Shown one piece after another: positions 39,253 through 52,235 of a stretch of DNA of 64,000 nt. The stretch covers positions 24,336 to 88,335 of the forward strand of contig NW_019775868.1 in the NCBI RefSeq assembly GCF_001039355.2. Direction: 5' to 3'. Origin of the DNA: Lingula anatina (Eukaryota; Brachiopoda; Lingulata; Lingulida; Lingulidae). The stretch's first letter is position 1; every line of letters begins with the position of its first letter. The notes beneath the pieces are model-generated. The model ran no database searches. It had not been told where the DNA came from and worked only from the letters and a program-made list of their open reading frames with translations. The position numbers and the translations under genes were made by a program.

Positions 39253-39463
39253 GACATGAAGTCATCGGATGGAAACTTTCAACCTCGTCCCGGAAAGCGC
39301 CAGATTGGGTGTACGTGTGTAGACCTGCTGTCGCAATCGATAATCCGGGTTCCGCATTTCAGCCCACGCAACCCCAGTCCTCGACATGAACGGTTAAGTT
39401 CGTGATNTTATAGTAATCAATCGCAATTTTTAAAAAATTAATTCTGGCAAAAACATTGACACC

Positions 39464-39549
39464 GTAGCTGCTGTGACTCGAACCGGCGTCCCAGTGTCTG
39501 CTGGCTGGCAAGACAGCAGAGTTACCACGCAGCCACGACAGCTCCGTTG
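39464..39549 (-). repeat. tRNA-like unit, type D, copy 2
   Basis: Near-identical to the copy at 39169, just right of the N at 39407. Confidence 0.6.
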
Positions 39550-40940
39550 CGCGAATTCAACGGATGGAAACTTTCAACCTCGTCACGGAAAGCGCCAGAT
39601 TTGGTGTACGTGTGTAGACCTGCTGTCGCAATCGATAATCCGGGTGCCGCATTTCAGCCCACGCAACCCCAGTCCTCGACATGAACGGTTAAGTTCGTGA
39701 TGTACACGAAGTCGTGTTTGACAACCCGACTCGGAGCTCGGAGTTTGTTCTACACTAAGATTGATTTTGGCTTTACCCATGTTATTAAAGAGTACAGGGG
39801 GATCAGAGGCGATGCACAACAGGCGGGTTTTACTTTTAGCAAGACCATAAGAGGAGAGAATAAAAAAAATTTCAAAACATTCAAGTGTTTAATTACTGGT
39901 GCGATTGTAGCCATGGGAATTTTGAGTAAAACATGTTTGGCAAATAATTCCGCCGAGGAGATATCGTTTTTCTACCGAACACGGTGAACAGGTGGTATGA
40001 CGTGCTGTTATACGGCCGGCAGGAAAAGCTACAGAATCAAAACAAGTTGGATCGTATTCATTGATTACTAGTGAGATGACTTTGGATGCTTTTATTTTCA
40101 TTTGGTTTTGCATTGAGATAACGTTTGGTTTCACCTTTGACGTTTTAGAGCACGCTGACGTCCACAGCCGTTCACACCTCGGCGGCTTTAGTATTGAGTA
40201 GTCTTTACTCTTTCCAATGTCGACTGCGGACTTGCCCCGGGTACCGTATGAACATATGAACAGTCTTGTGAACTAAGGGCCCAAGACTGGAAAGGAGGAG
40301 CATAATAAGAGAAAACGTGTGCCTGATAAAAGGAGTAGAGCTGACGCGACTTTTGTAAAAAATCAAAAGTTTTCTCTCTGCTAATCCAACCAAAAAGATA
40401 GCAGATTTTGATGAAATGCAAGGCATACGGAGTTAGTTATATCTGTGACACCAATATAAGGACTTTTAACTGAAGAGAAAGGAAATAAANGGCTTTAGTA
40501 TTGAGTAGTCTTTACTCTTTCCAATGTCGACTTCGGACTTGCCCCGGGTACCGTATGAACATATGAACAGTCTTGAGAACCAAGGGCCCAAGACTGGAAA
40601 GGAGGGGCATAATAAGACAAAACGTGTGCCTGATAAAAGGACTAGAGGTGACGCGACTTTTGTAAAAAATCAAAAGTTTTCTCTCTGCTAATCCCACCAA
40701 AAAGATAGCATATTTTGATGAAATGCAAGCCATACGGAGTTAGTTATATCTGTGACACCAATATAAAGACTTTTAACTGAAGAGAAAGGAAATAAAATTG
40801 TCGACGCAGATGTAAACTTTCTAAAGTATACCGTATTATTATGCAAAAGGTAATTTGCTAGGTCCCACGAGCGCCCTCATTCGTTTTCGTCTAGTGACAT
40901 CCGGATTCAGGGGCCAGGTCGTTGTCGTGATGGACTGACG

Positions 40941-41052
40941 TGCCGCATCCGGGACTCGATCCCGTGACTTTGCTTTTCCAAGGTTGATGACGCTTTGGAT
41001 GTCTCATTTGCATCCATGCACGCTAGCGACTGCTCCGTGACTGACCCGCCCA
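40941..41052 (-). repeat. tRNA-like unit, type C, copy 2
   Basis: Same unit as at 38975 with the B box mutated to GGGATCGAGTCCC, which keeps the T-stem paired. Confidence 0.58.
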
Positions 41053-41134
41053 CCCTCCGTACGTGCGAGTTTCCTCTTATAGTAATCAATCGCAATGTTT
41101 TAAAAAATTAATTCTGGCAAAAACATTGACACTG

Positions 41135-41220
41135 TAGCTGCTGTGACACGAACCGGCGTCCCAGTGTCTGCTGGCTGGCAAGACAGCAGAGTTACCATGC
41201 AGCCACGACAGCTCCGTTGA
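41135..41220 (-). repeat. tRNA-like unit, type D, copy 3
   Basis: Same unit with one change in the B box (GGTTCGTGTCA). Confidence 0.58.
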
Positions 41221-41479
41221 CACGAAGTCATCGGATGGAAACTTTCAACCTCGTCACGGAAAGCGCCAGATTGGGTGTACTTGTGTAGACCTGCTGTCGC
41301 AATCGATAATCCGGGTGCCGCATTTCAGCCCACGCAACCCCAGTCCTCGACATGAACGGTTAAAGTGATAATAACTCTTCGTTTCGGCCAAAAAATGAAT
41401 TTTCGAGAGATTGTTATCGATTATTTTTACCCCCATCCCCCTTTAAATTTATTCTTTATTTATTTATTTTTTTTTTTCA

Positions 41480-41828
41480 TTTAATTTCACACACATCCCC
41501 CTCCCCCCGGTCACGGCACTTGGAAAAGTAGGACGCCCTGAAATTTCCGAGGAAATTGCGGATGTCAATTTTGGACGGCCTGTACCCCAGTACTGGAAAA
41601 AGTGTTGGTTCTTGGAGAAATTATACACTGTAACTTAATTATATCGTGGGAATAATTTATCTTTAAGAGATAATTTTATTTTATTACTGGTGAAAAGTAA
41701 GCTATGATATTTGGTACATATAATTTAAACTGTCCTACATCTGCTGTGCATTGTAAGTCTACATTTAGCTGTACCTGGGAATTATGAAAATCTGAGCGTA
41801 CAATTTTGAAATGTCTGGTTACGCCCCT
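41480..41828. repeat. Dispersed repeat, copy 1 (uninterrupted)
   Basis: About 350 bp matching 44740-45220, with GGCCTGTACCCCAGTACTGG, TTTAGCTGTACCTGGGAAT and the end TCTGGTTACGCCCCTG. This copy keeps an empty site where copy 2 has a palindromic MITE. Confidence 0.85.
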
Positions 41829-41909
41829 GTTTACAAAGGACTGGTATGTCCGCGGACAGGGTTGGCCCCATGCACCCCCCCGCTATCCTTTTCATGGCCA
41901 TCGGAAGCC

Positions 41910-41936
41910 AGAGAGAGAGAGAGAGAGAGAGAGAGA
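41910..41936. repeat. (AG)n microsatellite
   Basis: About 13 AG units in intergenic DNA. Confidence 0.95.
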
Positions 41937-42040
41937 TGCGTATAGACCCTTTTCATCTTTTCCATGAAATTGCATTGTGGGAATATGGGTCCTTGCTATG
42001 TTGAAACTTACTGCTGTGCTGAAAACCACGCCTGAATTTA

Positions 42041-42590
42041 CATGCTGTGTGTCCCGTGGCTACTATAACAGTAACCGAGATCGAGACGTGTTTTTATAAG
42101 TTTCCACAAACCGGTTTGAATGAAAAATATGGGTAGACAACATCGGAAGAAAAAAAGGAAAATTTTAGCAGGTTAGGATCAAGAGCCGGTCACCGAGTTT
42201 GCGCCGAACATTTCGAAGGCGGGAAAAAAAACTATAATATTAGGAGATCAACGGTGTTAAAATAAAAACCAGAAAAGTTAATCAGCGGATCTAACGAAGT
42301 ATCGGCAAATAGAACTCAGGGGAAAACAATGCATGAAAACAAAACGTGATAAAGATCTGAAGAAAAAATTGAAGATTACAAAGAAAGGAAAGACTAAGCA
42401 TGAATTTATGGAAAAAGAAACTAAAAGCTCTTACGTTTTACACGGGGTTTGCTACTTATAAAGAATTCAAGAACTTTCACGACTTCTTGTATCCAGTCAC
42501 GTATTACTCATGTGTACAAATGGGGCTAAAATTATCAAGATTGATAGAGACATACGAAGAAGAAAGTACATTGGCTCAGAACTCTTGTTG
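42041..42590 (+). pseudogene. Decayed THAP-type transposase fragment
   Basis: In shifting frames: CCVSRGYYNSNRDRDV at 42042-42089, then after a one-base shift FYKFP, a stop, and HRVCAEHFEGG at about 42190-42222. These are the C2CH zinc and AVPTIF-region landmarks of a THAP domain. Further on, 42400-42590 encodes LTFYTGFATYKEFKNFHDFL, typical of the segment between THAP and DDE domains in THAP-bearing transposases. Frameshift and stops make it inactive. The superfamily (P-like or other) is not decided. Confidence 0.7.
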
Positions 42591-42657
42591 AACGCGTTAT
42601 CGGCAAAATAAAAAGTTATGTATTTCTGAACTCAACGACAAATGGATTGAAAAATTT

Positions 42658-42921
42658 ATGGGTCATTACCGAACGACTGAACAAGTAATGCCTGATAACT
42701 TACCACGGCGGTCCACACGTTTTAATACTGAGAATGATTTTATTTTAGAACAATCTGTTTTAGAGAAGGGGTGCCTCAAAAGTTATGGAGATCGTGGTTT
42801 TATAATCTACGCCCCAAATGTGTGGAATTGTCTACCAAATTTTATTAGAAAAACAGAAGATTTTGACAATTTTAAATCTCTTTTAAAGACCCACATTTTA
42901 TATTATGTCTATATCTCTTAG
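42658..42921 (+). pseudogene. LINE reverse-transcriptase ORF, C-terminal fragment
   Basis: 87 codons with YGDRGFIIYAPNVWNCLPNF followed by FDNFKSLLKTHI, the well-known C-terminal pattern (GDRAF..AP..WN.LP..IR, then F...LK.HL) of CR1/L2-like LINEs. Only the 3' end is present. It directly follows the THAP fragment, suggesting insertion beside or into it. Confidence 0.8.
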
Positions 42922-44069
42922 ATTTTTTTAAAATATATATATGTTTTTTAAGATTGATTTTTAGTAGTGTAAATTTTAAATGGTTTCCAATCAGAGTTTA
43001 TGATTAAAATATTGTAGTCATTTTAATGATTTTAGTATATTAGCCATTTATATATATATATAAGGGATGATCGGTTTCTTCTAGTGAATGCCGATACCTA
43101 TGAAAAGGAACTAAATGGTGCCGTTCTGGGTTTGAACCTGACAGTTTTAAGTGAAGTGTTACTCTGCCTATAAAGCTATCTTGTCAAGCTTGTTTCTGGA
43201 AGACTGCAGGACAGGTAGAAAAATAAAATCTGAAGGTTTCTTGAAGGTCGCAGACTTTTGGACGCCAATATATTTCAAGGTTAGTCCGCGCCTACATGCA
43301 CACGTACAAGCCAGGTGTGCGAAGGGCAACATTTAACCGTGTGTAAGGGGGCGGTTGGGGGGCGCTAAGTGCTAAAAAATTTGCAAAGGAGGGATTAGAC
43401 TTAGCCTCTCTGCGTCCTGCGCTTAAACATGGTAGAAACGTGTGTGTGTTTGGGGGGGGGGGGGGGGGGGAGGCACAAGCACACACACCACCAGCAACGC
43501 GGCTGCTGAGTCTTTATGCATCCAGTGGCGTTTGATAAAACCAGCAGAAAACATCCGCCCTGTGTTAGGTGCGCATGTAAAAAGCGAGCGTCGCAGAACA
43601 GTATTTCTCTTTGTATGCCGTTGTTAGTGCTAGGACAACAGCTAAATCATTACCCATAAATGTGTAATGCGACAAACATCTATATTTAATAATTCAGGTT
43701 AGTGCAACAAACGGGCGAGGAGTTGAAATGCCCCAATTGTTGTCATTGTTGTCAATAGTGCATCTAAAGGGGGGAGACGGAAGGATACATTAAGGGTTAT
43801 TGAAAAAACAACCTTCAATCCATATATTGTTGATATTTCTTTGTCGGAAAGGCTTTGCTGTAACCGGCGTCTTTATCACGTTTTCTTTTATCATTCCGGC
43901 ACTATTTTCAGCAGCAGCGTTTTGTTTTTATTTCACCTCGTGAGGCTATTGTGAGAATCAACAATGCGTGTAATGTGCACGAGGTCGCAGTGCGTTTTTT
44001 CGCAGTTATAACCCAATTCCAAGAACTGAATTCCGATCGACAATAGCGGCGACTCCTACAGGTGTAAAA
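42922..44069. other. Intergenic, upstream of the multicopper oxidase
   Basis: No gene supported. Holds a short (AT)n tract near 43050 and an 18-base G run at 43453. Probably contains the oxidase promoter just left of 44070; no clear TATA box seen. Confidence 0.5.
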
Positions 44070-47000
44070 ATGGCGGATAAAATGTCGGTTGTATTTTTAC
44101 TTTTCGGCGTTCTTTTAACAGCACAAGTCTTTAATGTAACCGAGGCAGGTTACAACCACAATGTTGCATTTAAACCCGAATGTGAGCGTCGAGGTGACCA
44201 AATCCCCAGCAAGTGCGTCTACAACTTTACCATCGACTACCGTATGACAGGGGTGTGGTACAACGAGAGAAGAAACACCGGGAAACCCGTCTTTAAGACT
44301 GATGCTAAACCTGACCAGTATTTCTACGGGGAACAATATAACTGTTCAAATATCTCGATGTCTGAGTCTGGTGAGTGTCGCCCTGGGACTTGTTTGTACG
44401 GCGCAGAGATTGCACCGGTTAAGAACACCATTTTTAACCACCACGCCCAGAATATTTGATACAGTTGTTTATACAGGTAAAATACGACCGGGGGCCTGCA
44501 GAATTAAAATAAAATGGTAGCTTTTTTAAGTCAGACTGGACTGGTCTTAATCGAAGTACTTCACACCGACACTATAGCGCTTATTAACTGGGCAGATACA
44601 GGGGTCTGCTACATTGCACATCAGTTATCTGTTTTGTTCACATTGAAACTAGATACACAGTATTCGTTCGCGAAAGAGCGTGAAATTTATTATATTTTTT
44701 AACCCTCCTTCCCAATGAAATTTATTATATCTTTAATTTTTTTCCAACCCCCGCTCACGGTACTTGGAAAAGTTTGACGTCCTAAAATTTTGAAGTAAGA
44801 TACAGATGGCAATTATGGATGGCCTGTACCCCAATCCTGAAAAAAGCGTTGGCTCTGGATGAAATAATATACTGGAACTTAATTATACTGTGGTAATATT
44901 TTAAACTTTAAGTTATTATTTTATAAACGGTGAAAACTGAGATATTATTTTTGGCACATATAATCTAAACTTCCCTTCATCTGTTGCGTAAGTTTACATT
45001 TAGCTGAACCTGGGAATTTTGAAAATCTGTACGTACAATTTTAAAAGGTCTGGGCCCCGTATCTCAAAATCATCGCGCATTGCAGCCGTGGGCAAGCATC
45101 TCGATTCCATAACTCTCCCATACTCGTCCCATATAATATACATTGTAGCCTCTATGTGATATAGCGATTCGCAATACGCGATGCTTTCGAGATACGGGAC
45201 CCTGGTTACGCCCCTGCAACAGCGCTGTTCAAAATAGATAGAATGGCCAATGCAAGTGATGGGATGGGTAAAATATTCGCCAGGTATTCATTTTTTGTAT
45301 GCGGGTGAGATGTCTATATTGAATGGTAGAGATATGATTTAGTGGGCACAGTGCACTGAAAAAGCTGTCGCATTGACATAACAATTGGCGTGGTTCAGGT
45401 GAGGCGGTCTAGGGTTCCTTTCTTTAAAAATCAATGGAAAAGAATGGGGTCAGAACGATGCATCAGTAACAATGCAGTCGACATTTTTGCACCTTTTGTC
45501 CTTGTGGCTTAGAGCGGATTTTGCTATTCTTAGGTAACCTGGATTGGGCCAAATAGATATTGGGCCGCAAAAGAGAAAGCAGTTGTGAATTTTAGACCAA
45601 AAATTTTACTTTTTTTAAGTCTATTTCAATTGAGGAGGAATATCAAGACAACCAGTATTAGACTATAACAGTCGTAATTACTTTGTTGTTTTTTTCTTTT
45701 CAAAAGGTGCATAGTTACATTTTAATAGACGGCAGCCGATTTTGCTCCGATATTTTTATATTAAAGCACGTGTATTTCATCGTGTTTATTGCTTTTTTCT
45801 CCAGATCTTGACAACATGAACATTTTATTGATGCCCAGTATAGTTGATATTGTTTTCTTACTGTATTTCTCCCGATCTGGACGACATTTTCATTTTCATT
45901 TTATTGAGACCTAATATTGGCTTCTTGTTGTATCTCTCCAGATCTTGATGACGTCATAATGGCAGACGGAAGCTACCGTAGAATTTACACCATCAACGGT
46001 CAGTTTCCAGGGGAGACAATAGTTGCGTATAACGGGACACAGGTACATGTACTGAGTATATTGTAATGTTTATTTATATATCATAACGTCACCTCATGAC
46101 AATGGAATGATCATTTTTTAATTGTAAACCGTGTAGACCATGCTTTCAGAAGAGTTTATTTTTCTTTAATAAAGAACTATTTGGTGTCCTTTTTGTATTG
46201 TATTATTTTAGGACTGTTTTCATGATAATATTTTACAGAAGTCGACTTGGATATTCAGTGGATTAAGACGGGGGGGGGGGGGGTCAGATGACTAGCTGAA
46301 CATTAGTTCTGAGCCATACCAAAGGGCACCGCTTGCCCTCCAAAACAACAACAAAAAAATTTGCGGTCCTTGAGCAGGTCCCGAACCCCACACCGAGGGG
46401 TCGATGGTCGGCTTTGCATCCGATGCCTGTCTTTCCGGACCCCCCTCCCCCCGTCCCCCTCAAATAATCCTGGATCCGCCCCTGAATATTGACTAATTTA
46501 TTTCAGTTGATTATCAGTGTAACTAACAATCTAGAAGAAGAGGGCGTGTCCATCCATTGGCATGGCATCGTGCAGAGAAACACGCCATACATGGACGGCG
46601 TGGCCCGCATAACCCAATGTGCAATCAACCCTGGGGAGACATTCGTCTATAGGTACATCAATATCCAATGAAATTCTTTGGTGTATTATTTTTTGTTGAT
46701 TTCAGTGACAAATGAGAAGCGCTGATACACACACTGATTATTTGTACCTAGTGTAGGATAAAATCATGTTGAGAAACTAATAATAAATCCGATTCCTGCA
46801 TTACGTTCACGAGCGAATGAACAAACAGGGCTCCGTATCTCGAGAGGTTCGCTATGTTGCGCACGTGCGCAAGTGTCTTGACTCCATGGCCCCGTATCTC
46901 GAAATAGAATCGATTATGGAATCGAGACTCCTGCGCACGTGCGCAACATAGCGAACCTTTCGAGATACGGAGCCCAGAGCACTGAAGTTTGCGATTAGAT

Positions 47001-47478
47001 TGAAAGGGGGCGCAGGGGAATATCAAAAATTGGACAAGAGTAGAGGAAAGCAAAGACTTGGCCACTTACACTACTATTGGAGGTGGAGGCAGGGGGTGGA
47101 TATTCTCCGATGCTCGAAGGAATTTGTACCCGTAGCCCTTTGCAGGGGCGGATCCAGAGATATTTTCTGAGAGTCTTCCAAATTATATTTGTTGATCCAT
47201 CCTCCATTTTTGACTGTCTTCCGACAGAAAAAATTAGATACCCGTCAATGTAAACTTGAAAATCTGACCGCCTTCCGGAAGACCCAGAAGATGGCCTAAA
47301 TCTGCCCCTGCTTTGTGCCCCATATTGATGAGAAAATAATCCCATATGGCACGTTTTTGATTTCCTACATAGCTATCTGTTTGTGCCCAAAATAGCTATA
47401 TGTATGTGTGTACGTATGTGCCACAATGCTGAGGTAGAAACTGCTTTCGGTCGGTATACCTCTATCCAAAGCTTATCA

Positions 47479-47520
<42 letters not shown>

Positions 47521-50500
47521 ATTTGTTTTAGTGAAGTATAGTTTTACAAAATATAATACTTTACTGATAACTAGTATGTTTACAAATTACGATTTTAATA
47601 ACGTTACGATAAAAAAATCGTAATATCACGCCAATTAGACAATCTTTACATAATACGTATAATCAAACTGATAGATACAAATTATGGCACTTAACTGTTC
47701 AGAAAATGCTTGTTAATATAAACTGTTCACAGGTTTGTGGCGTACCCCCCCGGGACACACTGGTACCACGCCCACTTGGGCAGTATGAGAACAGACGGGC
47801 TGTATGGAGCACTGATCGTCATTGACCCTGAGGAAGAAAGAACTAGGGTGAGACATCATAGGTCCCATTCAGAATGAGAAGAGCCGAGTGCTAGCTAGGC
47901 CACGACCTAAATATGGCGGACCTACATGAAGGAAAGACCGCTTATTCCTGTAATGGTCTCTCAATCTCTCACACGCCTTCTCACGCGTCTTCCCTGCAGG
48001 AGCACAGTAATTAAATCTTTTCAATTCAACCGATTGACCTAAAGATTGCAGTGCATACATTGTATACCTATAGTGCAAATAACAAATAGATATTTGACAA
48101 CCAATCTAATTCTTCCTTTCCATATACCATATACAAAGTGATACTAACAACATTTGAACTATTAACTCATGTTTTAAATACGAACTTTATGACAGCATGG
48201 ATAAAAGAAATGCCTGATTGGTGGTATTTCTAAGCGTCCTATCGACAGCGTACAATAGAAGTTGTTTGGTTTCGACAGGCCCGTAGCCAGCAATTTCAAA
48301 AGGGTGGTTCTTTTTTCTAAAAACGTGACCTTTTACCATGAAACCTTTATGCACCTAGATATAATTTTACCCAAAAGCGACCTTTTCCCTGTATAAGTAA
48401 TATTTTTTTCTATGTTTTTTTTAATCAATTTGTGAAGACCTGACTGCGTATGAGGATTCTACATGACCCTATTTGTGTGAAAGATACCTTTGTAAATAAA
48501 CTGATGTGTGCTGCTGTAGCTGTCACTTCAACTCCTCGGATTCGATCTGCTTGTTGAACATATAGTCCTGCGTCAAACGTGTAAACTTAACTGTAGTGAC
48601 AACGAAATATTTCTAAGTTCTGAAGCGGCTTGTTTCGATAGATTCCAGTCATTGCCCAAGTTCACTCTGATCTTTCACGCCGTGTTTCACAATTTTTTAG
48701 CCAATAGTATGAGATTTAAGACTTAGAAATTAGTACCAACTTTAATCCAATTTTTCCCTCTAGGCAAGGAAAGAGACAGACATGACACTGATGCTGAGTG
48801 ACTGGTTCTCCACAGATACCTCCACCATGTCTTCCAGTGTCATCTGGGAATTGGAACGCTTTGCCCCCTTCTTGCAGAGTTCGGACAGTTTTACACAATC
48901 ATCTTGTTTTTATCAAACCAAGCAGCACGATGGGACAGACATAGGAGTTTGGCCAGTGCAGTCCATTCTTATCAATGGAAAAGGTAAAGTGTTCAGGGGC
49001 GTATCAAGAGCTATTTTCTGACAGTCTTCCAAATTATCTTTGTTGATCCATCCTCCAGTTTTGACCGTCTTCCGACTGAAAAAATTACATACCTATCTAT
49101 GTAAACTTGAAAATCTGACCGTCTTCTGGAAGACCCAGAAGATGGCCTAAATCCGCCCCTGGTGTTGGCGTTTTTTTTTTTTTTTTTTTTTTTTTTTTTG
49201 GTAACCCTGGAGGCACTCTTGTGTGCGTTCACATATGTGTGTTATGTAATGCGGTATGTGTTTTGTATATGTGCTGCAATTGTGCATTGACCGCTGTGGG
49301 CAATGGAAAGGAAGTGTTGGCCATAGCTTTGATTTGGGAGCCCTGACGGTACATGAACCCCAGCTCATGTTTACTTATATTTGTGTGTGTACATTAAGTT
49401 GGTGATCGATTTTTATGTACAGACACAGATGTGTCTGTACAAATTGCTGTCACCTGCGACTGTCGTCGCCGTCGTCGCCGATAACACTGATAACACGATA
49501 AGTGGAAACACGTTTTACCTTTTGGCTTGAAACTTACAGAACTGAAGCGTATTCATAAAACGCGGGTCAAGTTCGAAAATCAGCATGATTGGGCTATTCT
49601 TTAAAACTGTTCTGTTTTTTTTTTTCTTTTTTTTTAGCATATATACAACACTGATAACACATTTCAACGGAAACCGATAGGCCTATTGTCTTGAAACTCT
49701 CAGGAGTGACCAATCTTATTAAAATACAGGTCGAGTTCTAAAATCAGCTTGATCGGACTATTTTTTAAAGTTACACAACTTTTTTCCCTGTTTTTCAGTA
49801 TTTTTTTTCTATTTGGTACCCCTAGTGTTAACACATGATTTGTTGTGTAGTTGCTGTATGTGTAGTATATGCGTTGCAATTGTGCAGTATACATTCTGGT
49901 CAATGAAAAAGTACCGTTGGTGATTTTGTTTTATTGAGCACCCCTTGAATGTGTCACAGTTTTTGTGTGTGTGTTGTGCATTTTTGTGTTTCGCATATAT
50001 GTTGCAATAGTAATATTTATGCTTTTACATGTTAGTGTGTGTTGTGATCTTGCACCATTCCGAACACGTGTCTTGAAAAAGGCGCCTGCTAAATAGAGTA
50101 TTTCTGTGATTTACTAGATAAGGGAAATTTTTGCTTATTATTTTCAAATGAAAAAAAAAATGGGTTTTGGGGAGATTTATATAAAATGCATGCCAGCAAA
50201 GACAGTACTAATGTATAATTGATAGCTGATTTATTTATCTGTCAATTTTGTAAACAGTATATCTTACATGTAAGACCTAACAAGAGTGCTATAAACACAA
50301 TAAAAGAGCGATTTAATCTAAAAAATATATCATTTTGTAACAGTCTGATTTTTTCACGCGAATGACGGTCACAATGGACGCACGCATCTGGCTGAACTGG
50401 TGACGTCATCAAGGTAGGAACCAGTACAGATCACATAGCATATATATATGGTCTCTATATTTGCAGGCACCGTGTGCGATGCCACTAGAGATGTGACGGT

Positions 50501-52183
50501 GGGTGGTTACCGTTGTAACAACAGACTGGAGGAATTCGTTGTCCCCAGACATAAGAAAATACGAATTCGGATCATCAATGGTGCCGCCCAGTATTCTCTC
50601 CGGGTATCCATTGACAGCGTAAGGGATCACATTCCTTTCAACTACGAGACCATTCAGAGCACAAGATCCGAGGATTTATTGTTCCATGGATCAAATATGG
50701 CGGTCCGCTAACGGTCCTCCCACCTCCACACGCGCTGTAAATTCTCGGATCTTCTATTCTGAATGGCCGATATATGTTATAGTGCATGTAGTTCACCCAG
50801 GCAACAGTTAGACCCCATTCCCAAAAAATTAGATCGATCTACTTTAGATCGACCTAACTCCCTGGGTGTTCACGCTAAATAGCTGCCAGACGAGCGGGCA
50901 CGAAAGTTAATTACCCCCTTACAGCTTGTAATAGGCGGGACGGACATTTAAGCCGGATTATCTGACAGTAATATAGGGAGACTCCCCGCGGGGATAGATC
51001 GATCTAAAAGCTCTGGGGATACGCCCTTAAACTACAAGTTATTTTCACTCCAATTTCCGTGTTCCACAAGACGCTTTTAATGAATGAGGCAACTGTAGCA
51101 CGTGCGTCTGTAGTCTAGCAGTTCATATACCTCCGTCTCTTGAAGAGAAAACTATTTTTCAAACGACCCCGACATCATGTTAGCCTTGTAAAATAACTAT
51201 TCTTAATAAATGATAATTATTAAACAAAAGCCGAAAAGCTTTCATACCGTTAGCTTACCGTAAGTTTTTCGGCTTGTATTTCATAATTTTTATTTATGAC
51301 CCAATTACCACCCTAATTAACAATTCTCCTCAACATTTCTTAATGTTCTTCCAGCATTCAATGACAGTAGAAGCCCTGGACGGTAATCGTATACAAGACA
51401 TGGAGGTGGTAGATTATCTCATAATCCACACTGGCGAGAGATATGATATAGAGGTCGCCACTGACCAATACAGGGAGCATCCCATACAACCCGTCAATGA
51501 CGGACATTTCTGGATAAGAGTTGAGTCTTTGGAAGAAGCAGACCAGGTGAGTACATGTATCTATGACGTCATATGACGTAATACCCTACGTCAGTTAAGG
51601 CCTCTCATTTTCATAAATAATGACAAAATTAAAAGAACAGACAATTATTCAGGTGGTAAAGAATTTACATTGGTAATGGAAATTCCAACTGCGCAGGCGA
51701 CCTGCATGTGCTTCTTGAGTTTTCTACAGTGACGCGTACATGCCATTAATCGATGAATTTGGAATCTAATTCAACTAAAACTACAGCTACATCCTCCCAG
51801 AAATACATCGATTTTATGTGATTTCATTTATTTCATCGCAGTTAAAACCAATTATCAATCCCAAAACAGGCTGGGCAATTCTGAAGTATGAAGGAAGTCC
51901 CAGCAGAGCGAAGCCGTTCACCACACCCAAGCAATGCCCCCAGTCCAACCCATGTGAGGTGCTCAACTGTCCTTTTAGGTGAGGAATTCTCAAACTGTTA
52001 TTCTTTAACTGCATGCTTCTACAATGTACCAACTGTGTTCGACGCGGAGAAATGGGAATTATTAAACCATTTAGCTATTAACTAACAAATGCCTTTGCTA
52101 GTTCATGTCTTAAAGCAATCCGGAAGTGTGATAAAATATATTAGGAAACGAACCATTTCGCATGTGCGTGTGAGTGTGTGCTA

Positions 52184-52235
<52 letters not shown>

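Larger units (their letters stand above)
38310..41361. repeat. Scrambled tandem array of tRNA-like repeat units
   Basis: Four blocks recur. Block A (38493-38770, 40146-40435, 40491-40735) has CGACTGCGGACTTGCCCCGG. Block B (38310-38491, 38777-38932, 40740-40898) has AAGTATACCGTATTATTATG. Block C (38933-39115, 40899-41095) and block D (39116-39406, 39408-39705, 41096-41361) contain tRNA-like promoters on the minus strand. Single Ns at 38492, 39407 and 40490 lie at block junctions, so copy number and order are uncertain. The similar short frames on the minus strand are repeat-derived, not genes. Confidence 0.85.

Noticed and set aside
38530-40733. Three similar minus-strand frames of about 75 codons
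   Set aside because: Identical because they are copies of repeat block A; no domain, and they sit among tRNA-like units and N joins.
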